Of a stretch of DNA of 64,000 nt, positions 18,939 through 27,173 are shown one piece after another. The notes under the pieces were generated by a model. The model made no database searches. It was not told the DNA's origin and saw only the letters and a program-made list of their open reading frames with translations. Position numbers and translations under genes: made by a program. The DNA is taken from positions 1 to 64,000 of the forward strand of contig JBHLJZ010000008.1 in assembly GCA_048887165.1 (NCBI GenBank). The letters run 5' to 3'. Source of the stretch: SOKP01 sp048887165. GTDB lineage: Archaea > Asgardarchaeota > Lokiarchaeia > Sigyniarchaeales > SOKP01. Numbering within the stretch: position 1 is the first letter of the stretch; every line of letters starts with the position of its first letter.

Positions 18939-20773
18939 TTTTTACTTCTGACTCCATAAAGAATTTTAAGAGATTCAATTTCTTGTAGTAGCTTCTCTTT
19001 AATATTATCAATCTTATCAAATTCATTATTAGGGATACGATTATTAATTCTGATTATTTCATTTATAATCTGAAGGTTCTTGATATCTTCGAGAAGAAAT
19101 CCTTGTTTTAGAATTTTTTTTCCCTCATTATATAGTAGAAGAATTAATTTTATGTGTCCTAGAAGCTTCTTCGCATCAGTATAACCATCGATAGTATCAA
19201 ACGCATTTTGAATAAGAAAGCTTTCTCGAATCACTTTTGCTATAAATAAAATTAACTGTTGTTCTTCAGGTAAATTTTCTTCTCCAATTAATTGAACTAT
19301 ATTAATCAGGTTTTGCTCTTTAGACAAGATCTCTTCTACATAATTTCTACATTGGTACCAATCCAAATCCATTTCTACCCAATCAATATCTCTTTCAAAC
19401 CACCAATCAGAAATATAGTCAGGATAGTTAGAATAGGAATTCAGCCAATTTACAGCGGGATAATGTTTTGAATATGCTAACCGAGCATCTAATGCCCAAA
19501 ATGCTTGAACAAAGCGTTTAGTTGTCGAAGTTACAGGTTCGCTAAAATCTCCGGCAGGTGGGGAAACAGAGCCTATTATGGTTATTGATCCATAATTTTT
19601 TTTATCAGAATTGGAATTACCTAGTGTTTTTATAACACCAGCTCGTTCGTAGAAACTTGAAAGCTTAGAGGGAAGATATGCCGGATATCCCTCCTCTGCA
19701 GGCATTTCTTCTAATAATCCTGAAATTTCTCTTAAAGATTCAGCCCATCGAGAAGTACTATCAGCTAAAACAGCTACATCATAACCCATATCCCTATAAT
19801 ATTCAGCTATAGTAACTCCTGAAAAAATACTTGCCTCGCGTGCTGAAACTGGCATATTTGACGTATTTGCGATTAAAACAATCCTTTCTAATAATGGTCT
19901 TCCTGTTCTAGGATCTATAATTTCAGAAAATTCTTTTAATACATCAGCGATTTCATTTCCTCTCTCCCCACATCCAACAAATACTACTATATCAGCATCA
20001 CACCACTTAGCTAGAGATTGTTGTATAACCGTTTTTCCAGTACCAAAGCCACCAGGGACAGCAACAGTCCCTCCTTTTGCTATAGGAAATAATAAATCGA
20101 TTACTCTTATTCCCGTTAATAAGGGTTCACTCGGAATAATTCTTGCTTTATGAGGTCTAGCTTTTGTAACAGGCCACCTTTGTATCAGATTAAAAGATTT
20201 TTCTTGGTTTTGATATGATAAACGATAAATTTCATCAATGACAGTATATTCTCCCTTTTCAGCAATGTAAGTTACTTTACCTGAGCTTACTGGTACTAAT
20301 ATTTTATGAACAATAGATGGAGTTTCTTGAACTGTTCCAATAGTATCTCCAATATTAACTGCATCTCCTATTTTTTTGGTAGGTGTGAAATTCCATTTTT
20401 TCGTTCTAGAAAGGGAGGGTATTTCTAATCCACGTGATATAAAACCTATTCCTTCAGATGATTTAAAAGCTTGATCTAAGGGTCTTTGAATTCCATCAAA
20501 TACACTAGCTAATAGTCCTGGGCCTAATTCCATTGATAAAGGTTCATTTAGATATAACACTTCATCATTTAGCTTCAAATTATTCGTATTTTCATAACAT
20601 TGAGCAACTACGTGGTTAGCATAAATTTGAATTATTTCTCCTAGAATTTGATAAGAAGAAACTTTAATTAAATCATGGAGTTTAACTTTGCTTTCTAAAC
20701 CTTTTATCTCTATAAGAGTACCATTGATTGCCGAAATTATGCCTGTATCATTATTCTTTTTAGATTCAATCAT
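18935..20773 (-). CDS. atpA: A-type ATP synthase subunit A (catalytic, canonical copy)
   Basis: The 612-residue catalytic subunit has P-loop GGFGTGKT (241-248), the intact GCGERGNE motif with Glu270 and Arg271, DSTSRWAESLRE, and SPPAGDFSEPVT with FWALDARLA. The first P-loop position after the leading Gly is Gly, where other A-type subunits usually have Pro; both A copies share this. The long insertion typical of A subunits (about residues 115-205) is present, so it is not F1-beta. It overlaps subunit E by 8 bp and subunit B by 4 bp. It makes or hydrolyses ATP in the head of the complex. Confidence 0.97.
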   Translation of the reverse strand: MIESKKNNDTGIISAINGTLIEIKGLESKVKLHDLIKVSSYQILGEIIQIYANHVVAQCYENTNNLKLNDEVLYLNEPLSMELGPGLLASVFDGIQRPLDQAFKSSEGIGFISRGLEIPSLSRTKKWNFTPTKKIGDAVNIGDTIGTVQETPSIVHKILVPVSSGKVTYIAEKGEYTVIDEIYRLSYQNQEKSFNLIQRWPVTKARPHKARIIPSEPLLTGIRVIDLLFPIAKGGTVAVPGGFGTGKTVIQQSLAKWCDADIVVFVGCGERGNEIADVLKEFSEIIDPRTGRPLLERIVLIANTSNMPVSAREASIFSGVTIAEYYRDMGYDVAVLADSTSRWAESLREISGLLEEMPAEEGYPAYLPSKLSSFYERAGVIKTLGNSNSDKKNYGSITIIGSVSPPAGDFSEPVTSTTKRFVQAFWALDARLAYSKHYPAVNWLNSYSNYPDYISDWWFERDIDWVEMDLDWYQCRNYVEEILSKEQNLINIVQLIGEENLPEEQQLILFIAKVIRESFLIQNAFDTIDGYTDAKKLLGHIKLILLLYNEGKKILKQGFLLEDIKNLQIINEIIRINNRIPNNEFDKIDNIKEKLLQEIESLKILYGVRSKK

Positions 20774-21482
20774 ACGTCCTTAAATGCTCCTTGATATCAA
20801 GTTTTTTATTTCGAATAAATTTTTCAAAACTAAGTTGCATCTCTTTGATTTCTGACTCTGAAAAGATCTTTGAAAACTCTTTCTCAATGAGGATGCTTTT
20901 TTTTTGTAGTAAATTATCAATTGTATAGTCATATGACATGTTGATACTATTTTGGAAAACTTTGAAACCACCAATAAATTCATCATTAGACTTGAGAATT
21001 TCAACCTTATTTTTAAATAAATCTTGAATATGATTAGGATTGGTTTTAAAATAATCATAATCCTTAGAATTTAGACTAATCGATATTTTTGGGGGCTTAT
21101 CAATTATCGAAATTACTTTTTTAAAAATTGAAATTAAATATTTTGTATATTTTGAATAATTTTTAGATATTTTATTTCTAATACTAGTTTCAAGCGCACT
21201 ATATAATTGTTCTATTAGATTCCGTTTTAATTGAAGTATTTCATCTTTTACTTTTGATAAGGTTTCTGAAAGAGTATTATTCAAAAATTGATCATAAGTT
21301 TCTATAAAATGATTTTTTATTCTAAGAGAATTCTCATCCATTCTCTTTAGGTAATTTTTTTTAATTTCTGCTTTTTGAAAAAGTGTGGATTGGTTTATCT
21401 CCTTTACTTTCTTTTCAGCCTCTTCAATAATATATATTCCTAGCTTTCCAAATTGACTTTTTATGTCCTTTTCTTGCGAAAT
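20766..21482 (-). CDS. atpE: A-type ATP synthase subunit E (peripheral stalk), non-ATG start
   Basis: The first ATG is at 21341, but the frame is open and clearly coding upstream to the subunit F stop. The upstream part contains IIEEAEKKVKEINQ and KAEIKKNYLKR, the charged helix expected at the N-terminus of subunit E, which pairs with subunit H in the peripheral stalk. No ATG, GTG or TTG occurs in frame upstream; the best candidate start is ATT at 21482, 18 bases after the F stop, giving 238 residues (191 from the ATG). An ATA at 21464 is also possible. The frame is the same as that of F, separated by a single TAA. The C-terminal domain, including the GGFKVF and DYTIDNLL segments, matches the E family. 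It overlaps subunit A by 8 bp. Confidence 0.8.
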   Translation of the reverse strand: MSQEKDIKSQFGKLGIYIIEEAEKKVKEINQSTLFQKAEIKKNYLKRMDENSLRIKNHFIETYDQFLNNTLSETLSKVKDEILQLKRNLIEQLYSALETSIRNKISKNYSKYTKYLISIFKKVISIIDKPPKISISLNSKDYDYFKTNPNHIQDLFKNKVEILKSNDEFIGGFKVFQNSINMSYDYTIDNLLQKKSILIEKEFSKIFSESEIKEMQLSFEKFIRNKKLDIKEHLRTYD

Positions 21483-21500
21483 GGTAAATTCAACTTTTTT

Positions 21501-21818
21501 TTAAATAATTTGGTTAATAAATTTGAAAATTTTTGCCATAATTTTGTTTTGTTGTTCGATATCAGTTGTAAAGACATCTGGTACATAAAACACAAATGGT
21601 TTTTTATTATTTAATTTAAAATCAAATAAATATTCGATCTCATTTTCTGGTAAATTTAAAGCTACAATGATCATTCCAATTGAAGAGTCTTTAATCAATC
21701 TATCAAACTCTTTGGAGAATTGTTCTGTATTCTCAATAATCTTTCCTTCAATTCCTAATAAACCCATTAATAAAACGAATTCCTCATATCCTAATACAAA
21801 TATTTTTTGATTAAACAT
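21501..21818 (-). CDS. atpF: A-type ATP synthase subunit F (rotor)
   Basis: The 105-residue protein has the Rossmann-like layout of subunit F: an opening KIFVLGYEEFVLLMGLLGIEG strand-helix, then SSIGMIIVALNLPENEIEYL and KPFVFYVPD. F binds the D shaft and modulates ATP hydrolysis. It overlaps subunit H by 8 bp and ends with TAA just before the subunit E frame. Gene order and size support the call even though the sequence is divergent. Confidence 0.85.
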   Translation of the reverse strand: MFNQKIFVLGYEEFVLLMGLLGIEGKIIENTEQFSKEFDRLIKDSSIGMIIVALNLPENEIEYLFDFKLNNKKPFVFYVPDVFTTDIEQQNKIMAKIFKFINQII

Positions 21819-22128
21819 TGAAATTCAGCCCAGCTTTAGTTATTATTTCTTCAATTAATTCTTCCATTTTTCTTTCATAATTAGATTTAACTAGCTTTAA
21901 TTTTGATTCTAATTTTTCTTTAAAAATTCTGATTTCTTCTTTAGTTTCTTTATTAAGTGATTTTAGGACTTCTTTAACATTATTTTGTTTTGTTTGTATA
22001 GAATCCTCCAAAAATTTTTCCTGCTCTTTACGGAAGGTTTGAATTTCAATTAAACTTTCTTCCTTTGCTTTCTCAATTAAATCTTCATAAACTTTTTCAA
22101 TATCTTTTATCCATTCAAAAATCTTCAT
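21811..22128 (-). CDS. A-type ATP synthase subunit H/G-like peripheral stalk protein
   Basis: This 105-residue, highly charged helical protein (KVYEDLIEKAKEES, continuing with heptads to the C-terminus) matches the AhaH/subunit G type. By family knowledge it pairs with subunit E as a right-handed coiled coil holding the head against subunit I. It has no membrane segment. It overlaps subunit C by 14 bp and subunit F by 8 bp, and its place between C and F differs from the usual archaeal order in which H comes first. Confidence 0.8.
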   Translation of the reverse strand: MKIFEWIKDIEKVYEDLIEKAKEESLIEIQTFRKEQEKFLEDSIQTKQNNVKEVLKSLNKETKEEIRIFKEKLESKLKLVKSNYERKMEELIEEIITKAGLNFNV

Positions 22129-23194
22129 CTAATAAATTTAGCCTCTCATAATTTTCATGAATAATTCTAACAATATGCGGCATTATTATGAATTTAATTT
22201 CTTTATCTTTTTTAATTATTAACTCCAGAATACTGTAGATCGTTGAATACTCTATATCATCAATCTTCATTTTAAATTTTTTGAAGTAATATGCTTGGTA
22301 AATTCCCTCTAATGACCATCTTATATGCTCCCTTTTAAACTGAATTGGTATAAAGAAGGCTTTCAACTCTTTTTTATTTTGCAGATAGCTAGCAATCTCT
22401 GAAATAAAAGTATCAATATTTGTGAGATTAAGCAATGATCCAATCTTTTCTTTGTTAAAAAAAAGATATTCATCTACTAACATTTGAGAAAGTAATTTTC
22501 TTTCGATATTATCCTTAATTCCTCTATAAATTAATCGTAGATTATAAATCTCAACCACATATTTGATAAATAAATTTATCATTTCAGTTTCTTTTTTAGA
22601 ATATATCTTTTCACTCTTTATTAAATTTTCATAATATAATTTATCCAAAAAAGCTTCTAAAACAAAAATTTCTCCGGTGTTTTTAAAATATAAAATTCCT
22701 TCTCTTATAGCTTTGTTATATATAGTTTTTTTCACGAATAGTTGAATTTCACTTAAAGATGTAATCTCTAATAACTTTTTAATGAAGTCTGAATGATCTA
22801 AATAATCTTCGACTAGAAAATTGATCCTCTTATACTTTTGTTTCATATCCATGCCAGCAATTAGCCCAAGGATAATTTGCTTAATGTTATTAATTTCAAA
22901 TTTTAAAAGTAAAGACCTTATAAATCTTCTCATATTTTCAGGTGATACAAACATAATTTTTCCCATCAATTTTATATAGACATGAAAAAGAGCTTGTTCG
23001 ATTTCGATAATTAAATAATTTTTAATGTCTATTTCTGGATAATATGGGGTGATGACTTCTATAAACTCTTTTATATCTTTTATTTTTTTCAACTTTTTTA
23101 AAGATGCCTCATCTATTAGTAAATTTTTTAAAAAATTTACTTTGATATACGTATAAGCATAAGATGGAATAATTATACTCGTTGAAAACACCAA
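22115..23194 (-). CDS. atpC: A-type ATP synthase subunit C (AC39 family)
   Basis: The 359-residue all-helical subunit C is the funnel that connects the central stalk to the proteolipid ring. The opening SYAYTYIKVNFLKNLLIDE and the spaced repeats of the AC39 fold (for example KIMFVSPENMRRFIRSLL, then EINNIKQIILG) identify it. The length is normal. It follows the ring subunit by 32 bp and overlaps the H-like gene by 14 bp. Confidence 0.9.
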   Translation of the reverse strand: MVFSTSIIIPSYAYTYIKVNFLKNLLIDEASLKKLKKIKDIKEFIEVITPYYPEIDIKNYLIIEIEQALFHVYIKLMGKIMFVSPENMRRFIRSLLLKFEINNIKQIILGLIAGMDMKQKYKRINFLVEDYLDHSDFIKKLLEITSLSEIQLFVKKTIYNKAIREGILYFKNTGEIFVLEAFLDKLYYENLIKSEKIYSKKETEMINLFIKYVVEIYNLRLIYRGIKDNIERKLLSQMLVDEYLFFNKEKIGSLLNLTNIDTFISEIASYLQNKKELKAFFIPIQFKREHIRWSLEGIYQAYYFKKFKMKIDDIEYSTIYSILELIIKKDKEIKFIIMPHIVRIIHENYERLNLLDEDF

Positions 23195-23226
23195 AGGATG
23201 AAATTTCTTTGAAAATATTTAATTTA

Positions 23227-23601
23227 TTATGCTGGTAATGATGGTATTTTTGTCCATAGTAGAATAGCTACAATAAGGCCATAAATTGCTAACGCTTCGG
23301 CTAACGCAACAACTAAAAAAGCCTTAAAAAATGCTTCTTCTCTTTCTGAAAGAGATGAAATTGCTGCTGTTCCAACAGTTTTTATTGCCCATGCGCTCCC
23401 TAATACGGACGCACTTACAGAAATTCCAGCAGCAATAGCTAATAATGCGGATGTAAAAGAATTATAGTAATCATAAATATCAGTTTGTGCTGCAGCAAAA
23501 GTTATAAGTCCGTCTACTGTTAAATAAACTGTAGCTATTAAAATTAACTGGAAAATTCCAAGTAGCAAATAAAATTTTTTCTTTCCGTTCAAATTTTTCA
23601 C
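23227..23601 (-). CDS. atpK: A-type ATP synthase subunit K (proteolipid ring)
   Basis: The 124-residue protein contains one ring hairpin: helix 1 (SALLAIAAGISVSASVLG, about 51-72), a polar loop, and helix 2 (LVVALAEALAIYGLIVAILL, about 96-116) whose Glu102 is the ion-carrying carboxylate. It is preceded by an extra hydrophobic N-terminal segment (about 10-36) with a KKK start and an AAAQ end that resembles a cleavable signal peptide; Thermus V-type K has a comparable leader. Translation starts at GTG 23601. It is the first gene of the operon, behind about 130 bp of AT-rich DNA that should hold the promoter. Proton versus sodium specificity is not decided. Confidence 0.92.
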   Translation of the reverse strand: MKNLNGKKKFYLLLGIFQLILIATVYLTVDGLITFAAAQTDIYDYYNSFTSALLAIAAGISVSASVLGSAWAIKTVGTAAISSLSEREEAFFKAFLVVALAEALAIYGLIVAILLWTKIPSLPA

Positions 23602-23730
23602 TTATTATTAATTCATATTTATAATTATGAAAAAATTATTAGCGTAAAAATTTTACCCATTTATTTTAAAAGTAAATAATAAAATTAATCCTTAAGTTGT
23701 AGAAAAAATGTAAATGAGAATTAAAAAAAT

Positions 23731-24393
23731 TTATTGATATAATAAAACTCTTATAACATCAGCAATATCATGGATCCGGTCAGCTAACTGCTCTAATAAA
23801 ACAATACTATCTCTTAACCGTAAGAGTAATCGAATATTTAAATCTTGTTCGGATGTTGAATATAAATAGTCTAGAAATTGTCTATATGTTTTGTCGATAT
23901 CATTTTCAAGTTCGTGAATAGTAACTGTATTTTTATATACCTCATCAGGATTGTCTCTTAAATTTTTTATTGTAGTTTTCAATACATCCGTCATTTCAAT
24001 AATTTGATTAATTAATTTGTCATATCTTTTTTTAATTTCTTCATATTTTAGATCAATTAAATTTATTTTATCCAACATATCCACAAATTCAAGTGGATAA
24101 TTTATTACATTATCCAATCTTAAAATTAATGCTACGTAATCACCTACGAAAGTTCCAGTTTCCGAAAAGTTCTGAATTATCTGAATTTTAAGTTCATCAG
24201 CTTCTTCTTCAGCTAATTGCATTTTACTCCTTTTTTTCTCAAAACTTTTTTTATTGGATTCGAAATCTTTTGACCATTTGGAATAATACACACCCATATC
24301 ACTTATAACAGAATATACAATTCTAACATGTTCCATTAACATTGCAATAATTTCTTGTTTAATCTTTCTGTTAGACGACATTTTAAAATTCAC
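23731..24393 (-). CDS. DUF47 / PhoU-like helical protein
   Basis: The 220-residue all-helical protein follows the DUF47 (PhoU-like, TIGR00153) pattern, with the EEADELKIQIIQNFSETGTFVG block near residue 66-87, DYVALILRLDNVINY, and a C-terminal LLLRLRDSIVLLEQLADRIHDIADVI. Acidic and His residues in these helices form metal clusters in PhoU-like proteins. The family is usually tied to phosphate transporters, but none is nearby; it precedes the ATP synthase operon on the same strand, separated by about 130 bp. The frame opens with GTG at 24393; ATG four codons later is an alternative. Confidence 0.78.
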   Translation of the reverse strand: MNFKMSSNRKIKQEIIAMLMEHVRIVYSVISDMGVYYSKWSKDFESNKKSFEKKRSKMQLAEEEADELKIQIIQNFSETGTFVGDYVALILRLDNVINYPLEFVDMLDKINLIDLKYEEIKKRYDKLINQIIEMTDVLKTTIKNLRDNPDEVYKNTVTIHELENDIDKTYRQFLDYLYSTSEQDLNIRLLLRLRDSIVLLEQLADRIHDIADVIRVLLYQ

Positions 24394-24607
24394 TAAATTT
24401 TTAATATTCTAAGAATATTATATGATTAGATAAATAAAAATCATCAGTATCATCAATAGTTGAATTTCGAAAAGAATTAATGTTTTGGATATTTAAAAGA
24501 ATAATAATGATTATTATCATATTATACTTAACTCTCAAAAATTTATTGAGAAAAATTTGCAATCTACTTTTAGGAAAATTTTTGATCCAAGGTGCTATTT
24601 AAATAAA

Positions 24608-25399
24608 ATGGAATTAAGAAGCATTTTTAAGAGATGGCGGAAATACTCAGAGATGTCTGAGTTAGGTATTATCGCCCGTCGAAAATTTTTTAATAATTGT
24701 TTTGACGGGGCTTTAACCTGTGCTGGAATAGTAAGTGGAGTTTTTGTTTTGTTTTTAGCGGGTTTAAGTCAAAACACTCCTGGAAGTATAGTAGTTTTAG
24801 GATTTTCAACGGCACTAGCTATTGGTATTAGTGGTTTATGGGGTGCTTTTCTTTCGGAAGAAGCAGAAAGAAAGAAAAAAATAATTGATCTGAAAAAAGA
24901 GATGGTAATTCTTGAAGAATTAGAAGATGACGATGATATTGATGCGTTAGAAAAGAAAAAGTTAGAATTAGCAAAAAAGATATTGGAAGAAAAAGAAATC
25001 CAGAAAGCTATGGTTATTCCAATTAAGAATAATGGTTTAAAGAAGGAAAAGAGTATTTTAATTCCAATTAAAATGCAGAAAACTAAATTAAAAAAAAACA
25101 AAACTATGATTGAACAAGCAGAAAATTTTGCCACAATTATAGCCTCTTTAGTTGATGGTGGCGCTCCTGCTTTAGGATCTACGCTTCCATTAATTCCTTT
25201 TTTCTTTGGTTCCGAGTTAGTTTTACTTCATTTTATTTTCTCTTATCTCATTTTAGTTGGATTATTAGTCTATTTAGGCATATTTTTAGGGAATATTTCT
25301 GGACAGGGTCGAATAAAATATGCTACACATCTTGTAACAGCTGGAATTGTTACGCTTATTGTATCATTATTATTAAGTATGGCAACAGGAAATTTCTAA
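24608..25399 (+). CDS. VIT-like/DUF125-type membrane protein with long charged loop (paralogue 1)
   Basis: From the ATG at 24608 the protein has 263 residues; a TTG at 24557 would add 17. I chose the ATG because it aligns best with the N-terminus of the next gene. Two membrane segments (containing DGALTCAGIVSGVFVLFLAG and ALAIGISGLWGAFLSEEAER) are followed by a Lys/Glu-rich helix-forming loop of about 90 residues and then three more segments with VDGGAPALGSTLPLIPF. This is the architecture of the VIT1/CCC1-related family, whose members move iron or manganese. The acidic loop could bind metal. Transport is family-level inference. Confidence 0.65.
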   Translation: MELRSIFKRWRKYSEMSELGIIARRKFFNNCFDGALTCAGIVSGVFVLFLAGLSQNTPGSIVVLGFSTALAIGISGLWGAFLSEEAERKKKIIDLKKEMVILEELEDDDDIDALEKKKLELAKKILEEKEIQKAMVIPIKNNGLKKEKSILIPIKMQKTKLKKNKTMIEQAENFATIIASLVDGGAPALGSTLPLIPFFFGSELVLLHFIFSYLILVGLLVYLGIFLGNISGQGRIKYATHLVTAGIVTLIVSLLLSMATGNF

Positions 25400-25495
25400 T
25401 AAAATATTTTTATGGAAGTGAATTTAAAAAAATTTTAAAAAAAAAAGGAAAGTTTTCCTTTCTAAGCTTAAATTACACTTGAATTTTTATACAAA

Positions 25496-26209
25496 ATGTT
25501 AGATAAAATTAGAACGTATGCAAGAATAAGTAATTTATGGCCAATAGCTCGTCGTTATTTTGTGAATAATTTTTATGATGGGATGCTCACTGTTTTAGGA
25601 ATATTATTAGGATTTTTTATAATTATTATTAAAGGAAACCAAAACTCAATTGAAAGTAATTTAGTTATATTAACCGGAATAGGATCTTCAATATCAATGT
25701 TTATTTCAGGATTATCAGGATCTTATTTATCAGAAAGGGCAGAACAAAAGAAATTGAAGAAGGAATTGGAAAAAGCGATGGCTCTAAGTGATCTTGAATT
25801 TGATAATACCGATCCATTTTTAGAATTAAATGAAATTGAAAAAGCAATGCTGAAAAAAATTAAAAGAAGAAGATTACTTAGAAAGAAAGCTTTATTTGAT
25901 GATAATAATAATAAAAAGAAATCTAAAACTATTCAAGATAAAGCTGAACAATTTGCGATTTTAGTAGTATCCTTTGTTAATGGAACTTCTCCTTTTTTAG
26001 GTGGAATTGTACCATTAATTCCATTTTTTCTTGTTCTAACTGCTGGTATTATGACTTTTATTTATTCTTTTTTAATAATTTTACTATGCATTATTTTACT
26101 GGGAATATTTTTAGGAACCGTCTCAAAAGAATCAATTATTAAAAATATAATTCAGATGGTCGTTGCATTTCTCATAACAATTTTAATCTCATTATTATTA
26201 CTACGATAA
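25496..26209 (+). CDS. VIT-like/DUF125-type membrane protein (paralogue 2)
   Basis: The 237-residue protein is a clear tandem paralogue of the preceding gene: IARRYFVNNFYDGMLTVLGILLG and GLSGSYLSERAEQKK correspond to the same blocks, and VNGTSPFLGGIVPLIPFF to the second half. The charged cytoplasmic loop is about 35 residues shorter. Five membrane segments are visible. It lies 96 bp downstream on the same strand. A metal-transport role is inferred, and the pair may act as a heterodimer. No metalloregulator gene is adjacent. Confidence 0.62.
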   Translation: MLDKIRTYARISNLWPIARRYFVNNFYDGMLTVLGILLGFFIIIIKGNQNSIESNLVILTGIGSSISMFISGLSGSYLSERAEQKKLKKELEKAMALSDLEFDNTDPFLELNEIEKAMLKKIKRRRLLRKKALFDDNNNKKKSKTIQDKAEQFAILVVSFVNGTSPFLGGIVPLIPFFLVLTAGIMTFIYSFLIILLCIILLGIFLGTVSKESIIKNIIQMVVAFLITILISLLLLR

Positions 26210-26290
26210 TTTTACTCAAACAACCAACCAAAAATTTAAAATTTTTTAAATAATTTTCTTACAAAAATTAAAAATAGATAAAGAGATATC

Positions 26291-27070
26291 TTGAAAACTT
26301 TTATAGGGATTGATATAGGTTCATTGGCAACTAAAATTGTTTTATTAAACGATGGAAAACTATTAGACCATAAAACAGAAAGATCAACTTATGATTTTAA
26401 AAAGATTGGCTATAACTTATTTAATGAATTATTAGAAAAACATAATTTAAAAAGAACTGATATTTTTGTAATGAGTACAGGTTATGGAAGGAATACTGTA
26501 GATTTTGCTGATGATAGAGTCACTGAAATTACAGCACATGCAAAAGGAGTTCAATATTTCTTTCCTGACGCTCATTCTGTTATAGATATTGGGGGTCAAG
26601 ATAGTAAGGCAATAGTGATGTCAAATAAAACTAGAAATGTTATCGATTTTCAGATGAATGATAAGTGTGCTGCTGGAACCGGTAGATTCTTAGAAGTAAT
26701 GGCACATGCATTAGAAGTCCCGATTGATCAATTTGGAGATTTGGCATTGAGATCAAATAAACCAGCATCTATTAGCTCTACTTGTACTGTATTTGCTGAA
26801 AGTGAGGTTATAAGTCTTTTCGCAAGCGGTGCTTCAAAGCAAGATATAGCAAGTGGAATTCATAAATCTATTGCTAGACGGGTTGCAGGAATGGCTAAAC
26901 GCATTGGAGTTAGCCCCCAATTAGTGTTTTGTGGGGGAGTAGCTAAAAACCCGGCTGTTAAAAAGTATTTAGAAGATGAACTGGGTTTTGAGATTGTGTC
27001 ACCAGAATTACCTCAATTAACAGGTGCTATTGGAGCCGCATTAATAGCCCAAGAGAATAACGGTAATTAA
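26291..27070 (+). CDS. 2-hydroxyacyl-CoA dehydratase activase (HgdC/BadF type ATPase)
   Basis: The 259-residue protein belongs to the ASKHA-fold BadF/BadG/BcrA/HgdC family, which uses ATP to push one electron into the partner dehydratase or benzoyl-CoA reductase. It has the ATPase loops FIGIDIGSLATK and VIDIGGQDSK, and the two Cys motifs NDKCAAGTG and SSTCTVFAESEV that hold the [4Fe-4S] cluster between two monomers. It starts with TTG at 26291 after an AAAGAGAT ribosome-binding site. The next two genes encode the dehydratase components, 103 bp downstream. The protein is oxygen-labile in known cases, which fits an anaerobe. Confidence 0.93.
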   Translation: MKTFIGIDIGSLATKIVLLNDGKLLDHKTERSTYDFKKIGYNLFNELLEKHNLKRTDIFVMSTGYGRNTVDFADDRVTEITAHAKGVQYFFPDAHSVIDIGGQDSKAIVMSNKTRNVIDFQMNDKCAAGTGRFLEVMAHALEVPIDQFGDLALRSNKPASISSTCTVFAESEVISLFASGASKQDIASGIHKSIARRVAGMAKRIGVSPQLVFCGGVAKNPAVKKYLEDELGFEIVSPELPQLTGAIGAALIAQENNGN

Positions 27071-27173
27071 ACTTACTTAATTTTAATTTAATACTATTAT
27101 TTATATTTGTTATAGGTAAATTTTTTTAAAGTATTAACTCTTTTTTGTTTAAAATTTACTAGAGATTTTATAG

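Noticed and set aside
21501..21503. F-E fusion protein through readthrough of the in-frame TAA
   Set aside because: Subunits F and E act at different places in the complex (rotor versus peripheral stalk), so a fusion is unlikely; separate initiation is simpler.
24557..24559. TTG at 24557 as the start of the first VIT-like gene
   Set aside because: The ATG at 24608 aligns better with the N-terminus of the tandem paralogue; the TTG is kept only as an alternative.
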